Origin: Triglochin maritima
Lineage: Eukaryota; Streptophyta; Magnoliopsida; Alismatales; Juncaginaceae
Assembly (NCBI GenBank): GCA_963682175.1
Contig: OY821772.1
Span: 48,878,925-48,942,924 of the forward strand
DNA: 64,000 nucleotides
Direction of reading: 5' to 3'
The notes beneath the pieces are model-generated. The model was not told the origin of the DNA. It saw nothing but the letters and a program-made list of their open reading frames with translations, and made no database searches. Each line of letters opens with the position of its first letter. The stretch's first letter is position 1. Shown here piece by piece: positions 23,446-35,881 of this stretch. The translations under genes were made by a program, and so were the position numbers.

Positions 23446-26116
23446 TCATGTAGTCCAAGATATATGAATTAACAAAGACTTTATCTTCTTGACGACGTCC
23501 GCTACATCTCGTATATCTTTATCTTTCCTGGTAAAGTGAACGGAGATTATTGTATAATTCCAAAAGAGGTCGAAATCCGGTCCAAATGGGATTTTTTTTC
23601 ATTTTAAAAAAAGTTAGATAGTGTTATCCACGTAAGCTTATGAATAGACGATAGTATATATGGGACATTTTCTTTCAAAGGATCGCTTATCCGGTGAGAG
23701 TAGGATTATTTTTTTACATAAGCTAAATTATCAATAATTATAAAACATTCTAGTTTTGCTAAACATGAATTACATGTATTAGAAATATACAACACTAGCA
23801 ATACATACTTCGTCTTCTCTGTAATGTTTATTGACCTCTTCTGCCATATGCTAGCTTGTCTTGCATTATACTAGAAATCACTACCCTACCTTTGGTTTAA
23901 AAACCACCAACCATTAGCTTGGTGTCTAGACGAACTCTAAGGTTCCTCTTGTGCTAAAGAAATTGTAAGAAAATGAATTCTTGAAGTCAATAAGAAACCA
24001 ATAGAAAATGAAACGAGCATCATTTGTTTTTTTTCTTCTTTTGACCAAACTAGTCTCAGTTGGTTGTGCTTGTTTTGGAAATATTGGTAAATTTTAAAAA
24101 TAATTAGTTTGACTATGACTTATGAATAGGATAGTCTTAAGTAAGCCAAATCATTATGAATAACTTCGGGTACGTATTATTTATTGTATAATTTTGTTAT
24201 ATATTATTATGAATATGTAACAATAATTATGACATTTGTGTTTTTATTTCTCAAAAGTACTTTCATCATTTTTATTTAAAAGTTTTATGTAATATATTAA
24301 TTATTAAGATATTTGATGTGTTTATTCATGATTCTTAATTTTCGCACATTTTCCATATTTTTTGAAGACCGAAATGAGAAAGAGGAGAAAAATATAACAT
24401 ACTCATTCAAGACTGCAAAAGAAAATAGAGGAAAAAATACTTCCCTTTTATAGATGACACAAATACTTGAAAAATGATATGATCAAAGGAAGAAAAAAAA
24501 AAAATTCTCTGTGGATGATACGATTAAAGCACAAATATTTTCTCTTCTCTATGCGTCTGTGTGCTCTAATCCCTTGAGATTGATTAAATGTCAACAAGCG
24601 TGCAATCGAAAACATAGTTGCCTTGCCACCATGAATCCATTTTTCATTTTACAATTATGCTACAATTGTGAAGGTTGCTTGTATGTTGATCGTTTTTTAA
24701 AATAAATCGACCTTGTTGTCGTTAAAGATGTGTGATGTGTCTATGTTTTTTAAAATCTAATCTTCTTGATAGTGTTGAAATCTGGTAACATTTTTATGTG
24801 ATTGGAAGGAGGAAAGTAAACTAACTGACAAAAAAAATTACCTCGCCTAAAATCATGATTAGGATGGGATGCGGTGGCTCGGGATTGACAAGATAATCAC
24901 TGTTGGAAACATCGAATCGTAGTACGTACTGATAAGTATGGATAAAACCTCCAACACATCCCCACAACGCGTCATGTACTCATGTAGCCTTTAAATATCC
25001 GACATTTTCTTTGGAAAGTTAGCTCCGATATTTTGCTTACTATATGTTCTTTAATGATATTCATTGCCGGTGGATCAGAACAAGGTCTTTTCGTCAATTA
25101 GCCGGGCTCTTATTGGTTATGCTTATTAGGTTAATTTCTGAAATAATTCTATTGACAATGGCTTTTGAGCTTTTTTCCGAAAGTAATGTCTTTTAAACTT
25201 TGACCCGACTAGATTTGAATTTTATCATCTCAATCAATCAAACAATTTTCAGAGCAATCCGACCGGCTGTTTAGGAGATATGCGGCTGACAAAACACACT
25301 TTACTAAACCAGCGTGAAAAACCTAGATGACCCTCAAACCTCCAATAAACACCACCAAACCCGTCCAAACTTCCACCACCATACTCTACACGGAAAATCC
25401 TTTCAAACGCATCCCAGAAGCCCAAAAAAACCCTCCGGGAATGTCACCAAAAGGCTCGAACGTTCACTTTCTGTATCGGCACCCACATTCAGATTTATTT
25501 AAAGATTTGTCTTCATATTTTGCTTTTGAGTCTTTTTTTTAAGTTAACCATTGTTTGTGTTTGCTTTGTAGACTATATCGAGACTTTATAACTTGGATTT
25601 TAAACGTGTTAAAAAGATAACCAAAACCTGGGGAGAGGGACTGAATAACCTAAACTTTGAACTCGAATCTCTGGATGTTTTCGCTCCGTTCACGGGTTAT
25701 CTTTAAAATGTGATCATTTCCGATTGTCAGTTATTTTCGATGTCTTTTCGTGATTTTCTACGAGAATATTTTAAAAGAAGGATAACAACTCCATTTTCTC
25801 GAAAACATGAGTTTTGGGTTTTCTCAAAAGAAAGATTTATATATTGTGTCTTCGCGACCAAGTTTTCCATCATTTTCGTAGAGTTTTTCAACAATCACTA
25901 GTGAATTATGGAAATCAAGTTGCATGAATTTGATGCTTGAAGTTTGAACCACCTCAGTCAGAAACAACAACCCACACTTCTTAAATGGATGGCCATACTG
26001 AGTCCACAAAGGAGGAGAAACACTATAAGATCATCCTACATTTATCTAAATGTCAACCTAATCAAATCAGTATTTTCTCTTTTCGTCACGTCAGCATGAT
26101 ATTTTTCTTTTCTCTT
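23446..26116. other. Intergenic AT-rich sequence
   Basis: I see no gene, tRNA or clear transposon boundary. The open frames are short and unconserved in character. Confidence 0.5.
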
Positions 26117-26130
26117 TCTACTACTAGGGG

Positions 26131-27195
26131 TAGGGGTGCACACGGGTCGGGTTGGGTCGGGTTGGGGCTGAAACCCGACCCAACCCGAAATTTTCGGGTT
26201 AGGGAAATACTCAACCCGAACCCGAACCGATTCGGGTTGAACCCAACCCGACCCGAAATTTTCGGGTTGGGTCGGGTTGGACCCGTAAATTCCTTATCCA
26301 GCAAAGTAAGCACAAATTCAGAGTTTCAGACAACCATAACCAACACCTCCAACCACCGACATCATCAATTCTAGCACAAAAAACATGAAGAAAAACATGA
26401 ACCAAATCACCAAAGGCCAGATCATCAAAGGCCAGATCACCAAATCTGGCTTAGAAAAGCAAATCTTAGAAAGTAACCCCTCACCTGGCGGTGTTCCCAA
26501 TTCCAGACGGAGACGTGGTCGGAGTCGTCGGCGATGGCGAGCTAGGGTTGGGTCGGGTGCACTGGATCGGCTTCCCACAGTAAAATCTGTGGATAATAAA
26601 TAACAACATGGTGTTTAGAAGATAAAATAAGTCAACAACCACTATGTATGAAAGATCACCTACCACTCGACATGGAAATCAAAGCGTGGATCTGGAGAGA
26701 ATCGTCGGGCGGGACTTGAGGACGGTGGCGAGGTCGGGACCGGAGACGCCGACGGATCGGAAGAGGGAAACGGAGGATTCGACGCGGGCGACGTCGTAGT
26801 TGAGGAGGGAGGGGTTTCGGCGGAGGGTGTGGAAGAGGAGGGCCTCGGAGGGGAGGAGGGAGCGGAGGAAGGCAACGTGAAGGCGGAGAAGGGAGGAGAG
26901 AGTGGAGGCGTCGCGGAAGAGGAAGCGGGGGAGGCAGGTGAGGAGGTGGAGGAGGTCGAGGTGAGGGAGGATGGGGAGGAGAACGAATGGGGATTTGGGG
27001 ATTTTCGTTGGATTTTAGGGGTTTATGCGGTTTCGGGTCGGGTTGGGTCAACCCGACCCCTACAACCCGAACCCGACCCGAAAATTCGGGTTTCAAAAAA
27101 TTTTAACCCAACCCAACCCGAAACACCTACCAACCCGACCCGACCAGTCGGGTTCGGGTCGGTTTCGGGTTCAACCCGACCCGTGTGCACCCCTA
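26131..27195. mobile_element. hAT-like non-autonomous element A carrying a gene fragment
   Basis: 1065 bp with terminal inverted repeats TAGGGGTGCACACGGGTCGG and its reverse complement, and a perfect 8-bp target duplication ACTAGGGG at 26123-26130 and 27196-27203. Both ends are packed with AACCCG/CGGGTT repeats (26141-26285 and 27035-27182), as expected of hAT subterminal transposase-binding repeats. The interior is GC-rich, unlike its surroundings, and holds an mTERF-like fragment. Confidence 0.9.
26679..26970 (-). pseudogene. mTERF-like gene fragment captured in a hAT element
   Basis: In the minus-strand frame ending with TGA at 26679-26681, the translation contains FHTLRRNPSLLNYDVARV followed by VGVSGPDLATVLKSRPTIL. 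This spacing of NPSLL, FxxSxGVSGPDLAxVLxxxP is typical of plant mitochondrial transcription termination factor (mTERF) repeats. About 97 codons are open without an ATG. The open frames in the other phases, with long proline runs, are shadows of this GC-rich stretch. Identification rests on motif recognition by eye; a captured fragment rather than a gene is inferred from its position between transposon ends. Confidence 0.7.
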
Positions 27196-27798
27196 ACTAG
27201 GGGTGTAATCGATCTCTAAACGAGCGATCCGAGTCTGCTCAAGATCGGCTCGTTAAGGGTTTCGAGCGGAAAATTCTGCTCGTGCTCGGTTCGATCCGCT
27301 CGCGAGCGGCTCGTTAACCTAAACTTTTTTTTGGTATTGAATTCCTAATAATGTTGTCCTAATAAGTAAATTATAAAATTACTTAAGACAAATATAATAA
27401 TAGTTACTAACACAATCTTAAAATTAACACCTAAAATAAAACACAATCTTATAAATTGTAGGACAACTCACAACATCAACATCTTATAAATAAGATATTT
27501 TGGTTTGGTTTGTTAAATGGATTGTTGGGTTTGGTAAATTAGTTTATTAAATAAGTTTAACACTTTACCATTTGGGTAATTGGATAGAATATTCAGGTTA
27601 ATCAAATAATTGGATATAGTAATCAGGTTTCGAGCGATAATTGAGCGAGCATCGAGCGAGTATCGAGCGAGCGGAGTTTGCTCGTGCTCGGCTCGTTACT
27701 AACCGATCCCAGCAATTTCGAGCAAAATCAGAGCAAAATCGAGCGAACATCGAGCGATCTATCGATCCCGAGCAGAACTTGACAGTCCTATCTAATAC

Positions 27799-29599
27799 TC
27801 ACTTTAGAAATCCAATTAATTATATCACATATTTATTTATCATAACTTATTATAATTAAATACAAATATTTACGGATAACTCAAAATATAATTAAATTAT
27901 GGTGGATTTGACTATTGTAATGTAATCTACTATTATACTCAAAAAAAAAAATTCTGTTATTAGTATGTACTTCCTATGTGTTGGGTAATTACATTTTATC
28001 TAATGAAATATTTTTTGTTTTTATTATTATTTATGTCAAATAATTATTTTTAGTAACACTTAACCAAATAAATTTAATAAAATTAATTACAAAAATGTAA
28101 TTTCTAATTAAATTTGTCAAATTTAATTAACATTACAAAGTAATTAATATTATTAAATTAATTACAACAATTTTTTTGTTGTTTTTAAAAAAATCATTTT
28201 CAATCTTTTTTTAAAATAATTTTTTTAAATGTTTTATTTTTAACAAAAAATTATGAAAAAGATGTGAGGAGAGAGAGTGTTGAAAAATTAGATTGTTTTA
28301 TCTAATAAAAAAACTTAATATCTCTATCACGCATAATAAATTATTTACAACTAAATAAAAAACAATAATAATTAAAACAAAAAACAAAACAAAAAAAAGA
28401 CAAAAATCATGAGACCTGGCAGTCCCATGATTTTTTTGCACTCCCATTGAGGGGGTGTTGTAAATGCCGACGTAATTGAACCAACGATATAATGTCGGCA
28501 TTTCTGCGGGCGACTCTCTTGAGGGTGCTCTAATAATTGAACCAGCGCACTTATTGTTGATCAACCGTGGCCACGAGAAAAGACAATAGACAACGCAGTT
28601 TTTCTCCTCATCTGGAAATGAAAGACATGAGAAAAGACGCCCGACACAAGGGACCCTTACCTCTCGTTCTAGCAATTAGTAACCACACAGTTATTTCATA
28701 TCGGGCATGGTCGCAGCTACAGCAAGAAGATTCCACGTTATCATATGTCCTTTCACAAAAGTGAGGAATCTTTCCCCCCCAAGACTCTGGAGAATCTAGT
28801 CTAGTTTTAAAACAATAAAAAATGATAATTTTAAAATAATAAACCAGGTATATTTTGAGTATTAACCTCGTGGTGCAGGAAACAAAAAGGTTTTACCGAT
28901 ATCACCTTTTACGGCATCTGTTATGTGGGTGTTTTACTCTTATGCGCGGAGATCAGGTTACGTACGAAATTATCAATCGTTTATCTTCTAACTCCTATTG
29001 TAGATTATCAATCATGTTCAGTGTACCTATATATGCTAGGATCTGTTGCTTGGAAATTAAGGAAATTAACATTTGCCATCCACGCATTTGGAGCATTATC
29101 AGATATAGATCGCTGTAATTGGTGCCGTTTGTTGGTGCACATGCCTACATTTTCTAGATAGATAGATAGATAATCAAAAAGCCTACAACGTGCCTGTTTT
29201 AGTTCGATTATTTTTTATGCGCATGTATGACTCCAGGAAATATAAAATTAGTCACCGGTCCCCACTTACCCAGGGTTCGTTTGGATGCATGTCGGGAATC
29301 GAGTCTAGAATGTGAAGAAATTACATAAAGACCCAGACGCAAATTTGCATATTCAAATAGCTTTTTGGCGTCAGGGTTTGGGGCGTCCGGGGTGGCGAGT
29401 TTGTACGAGAAATGAGTTGTTGTTTTTTTGTTGAAATTTGGCACTTGCATTAATTAAAGGTTGACATGCCATGACATCTGAAAAGGTTTTACAAAATTGT
29501 TAAAAGTTTTACAAAATTGTTCCTTTTATGGGAATCCTAGCCCATAATAGGCATAAGATTGCAGAAAGGAAACACGTGGATAAAAGAACAATCTTAACA
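27799..29599. other. Intergenic AT-rich sequence
   Basis: Very AT-rich from 27800 to 28430. A perfect 10-bp inverted repeat, AAATGCCGAC and GTCGGCATTT, with a 22-base loop lies at about 28465-28506. I recognise no gene. Confidence 0.5.
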
Positions 29600-30191
29600 C
29601 CCGATTTAGTTCTCGGTAGTATCCACCTCTTTACGTGTGGCCTTCATTGCCTCCAACTTGCGTGCCTCATCCTCACTCCTAGTCTTGTGATTTTTTTTTG
29701 AAAGTTCACTAGGTGATGTGTCAGTAGCCACATGGTTGTTCGCAATAGTAGCAACTACCTGGTGTGGTACTGAGTTGGTAGCATTGGTCGTTGCCATAAG
29801 TACAAGAAGAAGGTTGGTTGCCGAAATAGTGTGGTTAGGCAAGAAGCTCGCACGTGCATGTTTGATCTTCTCATGCTCAAGCTTGTCTCCCCCACGTTTC
29901 AGAAATCATGTCCAAGATAGACACCATTTGAAACAATTATTTATGATACAATCAAATGTGGTACTTGATTTTCTAAAAATTCGTTCATTTCTTTCGCACC
30001 ATATGCCCCATAGGAAGGCACTGATAAAGCTCATCATGGTTTCTTTCTTTAAATCAAGTTGATTTTCGACTGATGACTTGAAGACTACATTATTGCCCGG
30101 CATTAGGTTTAAGTTAATTCATGCTCCTTTTCCCCATAAAGGCATGACGAAATCACATTGATAAAATAGGTGATCAAACATCTCTTCCATG

Positions 30192-30731
30192 TAGGGATGC
30201 AAATGGATCTTTTCAAATTTGGCATAACATGTATCCGAATTCGAATCCGAATTCCGAATAAGCGTACCAAATCCGAATTCAAATTCATATTTTTCTAGCT
30301 TACCAATTTCATATATGAATTTGAGAGCATTTCGAATTCGGATAATGTTCAAATTCCTATAACACACACACACACACATATATATATATTGTTGTATAAT
30401 CAAAAAAAATGGAAAGTTGTTTTAAGAGAATTATATATTATAATTTGCTTTTGCATTTCTATTATTTTTATATTTACATAGGAAATAATTTAGTTTTTTA
30501 TTAACTCACAATACATATATTAATAACCACATGTATTGGATGCTAAAATTGGTATTTTTGGATATTCGAATATGGTTTGACTTCTATCTGAATTCGTATC
30601 CGACTTTGAAAATGGTAAAAAAAGAATTTGAATTCCAAATTGTATTAAAAAAAAACTTATTTACCAAATATCAATCAAATGGTAATTTTCGAATCAGATA
30701 CTCGGATAATCGTTTACCATTTGCATCCCTA
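30192..30731. mobile_element. hAT-like non-autonomous element C
   Basis: 540 bp with inverted termini TAGGGATGCAAATGG and its reverse complement, and a perfect 8-bp target duplication CTTCCATG at 30184-30191 and 30732-30739. Subterminal repeats are variants of ATCCGAATTCG. It is inserted in the LINE remnant. An (AC)n(AT)n microsatellite lies inside at 30362-30390. Confidence 0.92.
30362..30390. repeat. AC/AT dinucleotide microsatellite
   Basis: About nine AC units followed by about five AT units, within hAT-like element C. Confidence 0.9.
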
Positions 30732-30855
30732 CTTCCATGTTGACGCAAAGCACACATGTTGGATCCTAATATTCATGGTAGCATTTTCAACTTCTGGACA
30801 AATTGTTTGCCAACCTCACACGTGTGGCAGGTGAATAAGTGGGGAAAGTCTATAA

Positions 30856-31410
30856 GGGTCTGTTTGGCAATAAATTTTTCAGTTGGTTTTCTCAAAAGTG
30901 GAGAAGTCTATATGGGTCTGTTTGGCAATAACTTTTCGAGTTGGTTTTCTCAAAACCAAACAAAAATTTACCAAACAAAAAAATATTGTCGGAATGAAGA
31001 TTTTTTATTGTTACCCCCTTAAATTTACTCTTTTGAGTTGTCCGATGAAGATTTTTTGATTGTTACCCCGTAAATTTACTCTTTTGTCCTCATCATTCTT
31101 TAAAAAAATATTATTCGAAAGATTAGTATTATCTAATTTTAAAGTGGATGTCGTGATTAAGTGTTAAAGCTGATGATCTTCTATGTCGAGAATAAATAAT
31201 GAGAGAAATATATAAAAAATGTTTTAGCATTATTACTGCAAAAGAATTTCTATAAGGTCAGCTTAAATTTTAGTAATCTTTGAAAATGTAAAATCTAGAT
31301 AGGCAAAATAAATGAAAATCAATTTCATAAAAATATACTTTTTTGGAGATTTTAAGAAAAATCATTTTTTTAGAAATTTGCCATCATAAAAGTTATTGCC
31401 AAACAGACTC
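30856..31410. mobile_element. Harbinger/Tourist-like MITE
   Basis: Termini GGGTCTGTTTGGCAATAA and, in reverse, GAGTCTGTTTGGCAATAA, flanked by TAA on both sides (30853-30855 and 31411-31413), the 3-bp duplication typical of PIF/Harbinger. The left 60 bases are duplicated in tandem: TCTGTTTGGCAATAA recurs near 30919. The interior is AT-rich and non-coding. Confidence 0.75.
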
Positions 31411-31413
31411 TAA

Positions 31414-34400
31414 GAAGCCGCAACTGGGAGTCACCGACGCAAGTTTGAGCTTACCCAAACAAACCCCCAGAGGAAACCCGTGCAAATTTTAGATTCTGAA
31501 CTAGTTGTTCATAACACTTGGAGTCAATAACTAATGTTTATGATTATATATATAACACGTAAAAGAATGTTTATTGATTTTTTTTATATAAAATTGCATC
31601 TCCAGTTCCTGATGTTTATAGTTTATATAAACGTAAAATATGGTCTTCAAACTAAAGCTTATTATGGTCATGACTCTTTTTCACTATTGATGGTTAATCA
31701 GGTTGTGAGAATCTAAAGTTTAAATTGGAGTCAATTGGATTTGCCTATGGAATCATTTTAATGTGATGTCGAACATTAATGGTTTACGATAGCGGAGCAT
31801 TACGTCCTATTAATAATCCAACACCAATCCAAATCCATGCCCAACAAGATAGATTGCTTAAGTTAAGTATGAGCCCAATTCAATAGGCTCAATCTCTGAA
31901 GAGTTCATACTTTAGAATTTTTTATTTCCTCCAAGAATTCTAAAATTTTATTCTTTCTTCACAAGTTTTCATCTCGCATTATAAATAAGTGTCCATCACC
32001 GTCTCATGCATTACAAGTAAGTGTTAGTTTTCACTACTATAAAAGAAAATATTGTAGTTGTGTAGCTAAAGAGTGTGTATTGTAACAAAACGAGTCTTGT
32101 ATAAAAGTAAGTATAGTAGTAGAAAAAGTAGTTGTGAGTGTGTGTTAGAAGTTAAATATATTATGTAAGTATAAGTTGTAGTATTTTAACATTAATTATT
32201 ATAAATACAAACTTATATTCCATCTATCATCAAGTCTCTTGTGCCCAAAAAGTACAACGGGTTGTTACCGACTAACTTTCCCATTATCACGTAAACTCAT
32301 TGATCTTAGTGTGATACCAACTTTCCCATCTCAAAGGAACGGTCACAAATCGCTAGTAGCTCGCTAAGTCTTGTAGCTAGTTGCTAGTGCCTCAAAAAGA
32401 TTGTGGGGACAAACACATGTTTCATTCCGGTCACAGTTGCATAACAATCAATTGTGTTTAGCTTTAGCTCTAGGAGATCAAAGTTTTTGCTACTCTCACA
32501 CGAAAGTTGAGCAGTTTAGTGTTAAAGGAGAAGTTTTAGTGCTTGACCCACACTATAACGAAAACGATTTGCACGTAGGGTCATTTTCATGTCGTCTATG
32601 TAGTTTTTTATTATAAAAATAGTGGTGTTTTTGCATTTTGTAGGATGCATTTGAATTTGATATTCTTCAGGTGCAGTTTCTTGCCACCGGTCGAACCTTA
32701 TTTTCAATTTCAGCCAAGACTCAACATTATATATATAGAGAAGATTTTGAATGGAAATTCATAAACACTTATGTGACGCGGAGTTAACGAAAAATATTTG
32801 AGTGTGGAAACAAATCTTATGGTTTCAAAATTAAAGGAATAAATGCTTTTCACTTAGACAAATTAAGTAATCCACAAAAAAATAGAGAAAAGGTGATTGA
32901 TATTCACCGACCCTTACTGGGAATATTTTTGTTCTTGTCAAATAGCACCATCAACCACAAAAATGTATTGCCTTTTCACTCCCACCAACTAAGCCAAATT
33001 GTAATGATATAGATCGATTTGCAATAATATAAATGCCACTGAATTTGATAGAGATCGACATGTGTGACTTAATTTCTACTAGTAACTTTTTTTTATTGCT
33101 TTAAAACAATTATTTTTCGACCGCTCATTTATTTTATTTTCTTTAAAGTAAATATATGCACCATTCAATTAGTTTTGTTTTCCAAAGTCTTTATCATGTT
33201 TTGCTATAGTTACCATGAAGGAATGCCGAGTCCGATGAGGATATCATCTTAGTTGCTTTCTAAAACAATAAGGTACTGTTGATTGCAAAGTCAAAATTTA
33301 TAAGATGGAACAAGCTTTCACTTGTATTAAACAAAACTGGGAAAATACGTGCAAAATATATATGACTTCTATATTATTTTTATGAGTAGTAGGGGTTGAT
33401 TTTAATAATCAATGTGGACTGCATCCCAGCCAATTACAGATTACTAAAGAAGTGGGAATTTAAATTGCACTCCACCCTAGCACAATGTGTAAAATGTAAC
33501 TTTGGTAATGTATTGTTCAGAATGGTGAAACAATCACCTCTACACAGTCTCATATAGTATAGTGGTAGTTGACGAGCAGGAACCGGTGTCTTCGAATCTG
33601 CATGGATGTCTTTTTTTATTTAATTATCTGCATAGATGTCTGTTTTTTGTGTTAAAAAATGTTTGTTACGATAAGATTAAAGGAATGACATGGAAAGACA
33701 ACACCCTGTTAAGATCTGCATAGATATCTCATATCTATTGGCAACTTGGCATTCATGAAGGGAAAATGGGACCACCCAACGCTTGAATTCTTGCTATTTA
33801 TTTTGGTAGAGATTGGAGAATGTGTGTACCTTTTTTTTTAATAATTAAATGTTTGTACAAATTGCTTTCATTAAACAATAATAAAAACACTACCAGTATT
33901 TAATGATTACGGTTTGAGTGGTCGTAGAAAAAGGAACTGATTTTGACAAATGATGACTTATGTGAAGCATCTTCTGGCGACTGCTATAGTACCATATGTA
34001 TGGGATTTTTACAGGTCCAACCAACAAAAATATGATATGTGAAATAAGTTAAGTTCTGTATTGCCATTATATTACAATTTCTTATGGATTTAGCATTAGG
34101 TCCATTATGAAACAATATCAATGCATTACTGGGAATTTATATGTTATTTTTCTATTTATTTCCTACATTATAATCCTTTATTGCTTTAACACAATGTACG
34201 ACACCTATAAATTAGTTTTTTGAAGAATAAGAAAAGCTATCAAGGTATTTTTATAGAAAATTGACAACAAGAGGAAACTGAAAGAATGCTAAATTGTGAG
34301 ACAATGTTGAAACTAAAATTATACGATTGTCGTCTATGCTTTAATCGTGAGAAAGATTCTTTATGCTTCTGCCTTATTCTGAAGTCCAAATTGTATATTT

Positions 34401-35873
34401 TGTGTCATGACTGCTAGTCTTCTAAGAGGTTGGACCTACAAAACAAAAATATATGAAGTCATTGCTTTTCCTAAAAAAATAAAATAAAAACGAAGTTATA
34501 CGCAATTTTTTTTCCATTCCAAATAAACTTTACGTAAAAATATCACTCTCGTGGTTGCAGTTGGAAGAGACATTGGGAACCAAAGCACGTCTACCTAAAG
34601 TATTGATTCCAACAAACAATACAGTTTTATAATTTTAAGATTCGTCACTTATCAATTTTAGTTTTAAATTAGTAGCCAAATTCACTTTTTCCATATTCTT
34701 ATTTGTAGTTAAACGTCTGCACTCCAATATCCAACTTATCGTTCTTTGTTTAAGAAATGTTGTTTTCCCGTTACAAACCCTTTCATCTATATTTGGCCTG
34801 ATTAGGAAAGCTACGCCTTCATTATTTATACCTGCAAGTTACATAATGACGGGCGAGAGAAAAAACATACAACATTAAGGAAACGAGGTCATGATTTAGT
34901 TGCAACATATTTGCTGGAAATGGAATAGGACCTAACACTTGGAATTTATCTTTGCACACGAAATCAAATTTCAGTTGTAATACCAAATGCTTAGTTTGGA
35001 CCTAAGATTCGTGTTTCTATTGGGATACCTCTCGTTGTAATATTTTCTGAATGAGTTACCTGCGTCTCAATTATGACGTCCCAAAGACATATAAAGTATG
35101 CAATTTTGAATATAAATGAGATCCATATGTAAATGTGGCCTTTAGTTCCTCATATAAAATGATATAAACGTTGTAAAGATAAATTAGAGCAAAATTGATT
35201 GCCTTCAGTGACTTGCCAATTTTAATCTAGCTCGGAATAAATGATAAGGCATCTCAAGATGAAACTTTTGCTTAATAAAAAATTTAGCTTTTATTTGATT
35301 TGATCTACTCTAGCCCACTTCCTATTTTAAATCTCAAGCATTCCAAACATGCAATGGAGATCTATGGCCTCAAGACAATGTATTTTCAAACCGAGCTATC
35401 CCAAATTTGTATTAATTTATAGCTTTACAAATTTACATTTCAAGGTGCAATAATTAAGATACTTTATATATAGTAGTTGTGGGTTTCATTGTAGATAGGA
35501 TCTTTGAGCAAAGTTCCAATGAAACTTTGCATGATAAATTTCCTTTCATAGAAAATTTAATCGGAGAGATGATTAAGCAATTTCAAGGTCGGACATTTCC
35601 TATTTTATTCACGCAAATCAAATTCAAATTTGAAAATCCAGACAGATTTCCGGACAGGACATAACTAACAAATGGTTGCTCTTTGTGAAATTTTAGCAAG
35701 CCAAATTTTACGCAGTTGGGGGCAGTGCCCATATATCCAGCATATCTTGGGAGCCTAAAAAATTGTGGATCATTGAAACCTTAAAAAATGGTTGACATAT
35801 GATAAGTACGTTAATTTCATGTTGACATATGATGCACATTCATATGTTGACATGCTGGCATATAATTATTAGA
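31414..35873. other. Intergenic sequence with possible LTR and tRNA-like remnants
   Basis: No intact gene was recognised. At about 31765-32260 a stretch with ATTATAAATAAG followed by a leader-like sequence resembles a degraded LTR, but its ends are unclear. At 33553-33600, TATAGTATAGTGGTAG followed by GTCTTCGAATC resembles the A and B boxes of a tRNA (Asp-like) or a tRNA-derived SINE head. Confidence 0.45.
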
Positions 35874-35881
35874 GGTAGTAG

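Larger units (their letters stand above)
26117..27798. mobile_element. hAT-like non-autonomous element B, interrupted by element A
   Basis: Element B proper is 27198-27790 (593 bp). Its left tip, TAGGGG, was duplicated when element A inserted, so its outer copy is at 26125-26130. Termini are TAGGGGTGTAATCGATC and, in reverse, TAGGACTGTCAAGTTC. The 8-bp target duplications are TCTACTAC (26117-26124) and TCTAATAC (27791-27798), seven of eight matching. Subterminal regions are crowded with GAGCG and GCTCG repeats. No transposase is encoded. Confidence 0.75.
29606..30855 (-). pseudogene. LINE (non-LTR retrotransposon) ORF2 3' remnant
   Basis: The minus-strand frame contains the reverse-transcriptase-associated zinc-binding motif: a C-x2-C pair (CVLC, right of the hAT insertion at 30192-30731) continuing into MEEMFDHLFYQCDF left of it, then SAFLWGIWCERNERIF, the usual LINE ORF2 C-terminal pattern. 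Downstream the same frame runs to 29606 with TGA stops at 30119-30121 and 29906-29908. Only the 3' part of the gene remains. The hAT insertion splits the zinc motif. Confidence 0.75.

Noticed and set aside
26656..27096. Proline-rich 146-codon open frame in element A
   Set aside because: It is an out-of-phase shadow of the GC-rich mTERF-like frame on the same strand.
28855..29161. Possible gene fragment (overlapping 78-87 codon frames)
   Set aside because: No recognisable domain in either frame and no splice context.
31765..32260. Solo copia-type LTR
   Set aside because: It has a TATA-like box and leader-like sequence, but no clear TG/CA ends or target duplication were found.
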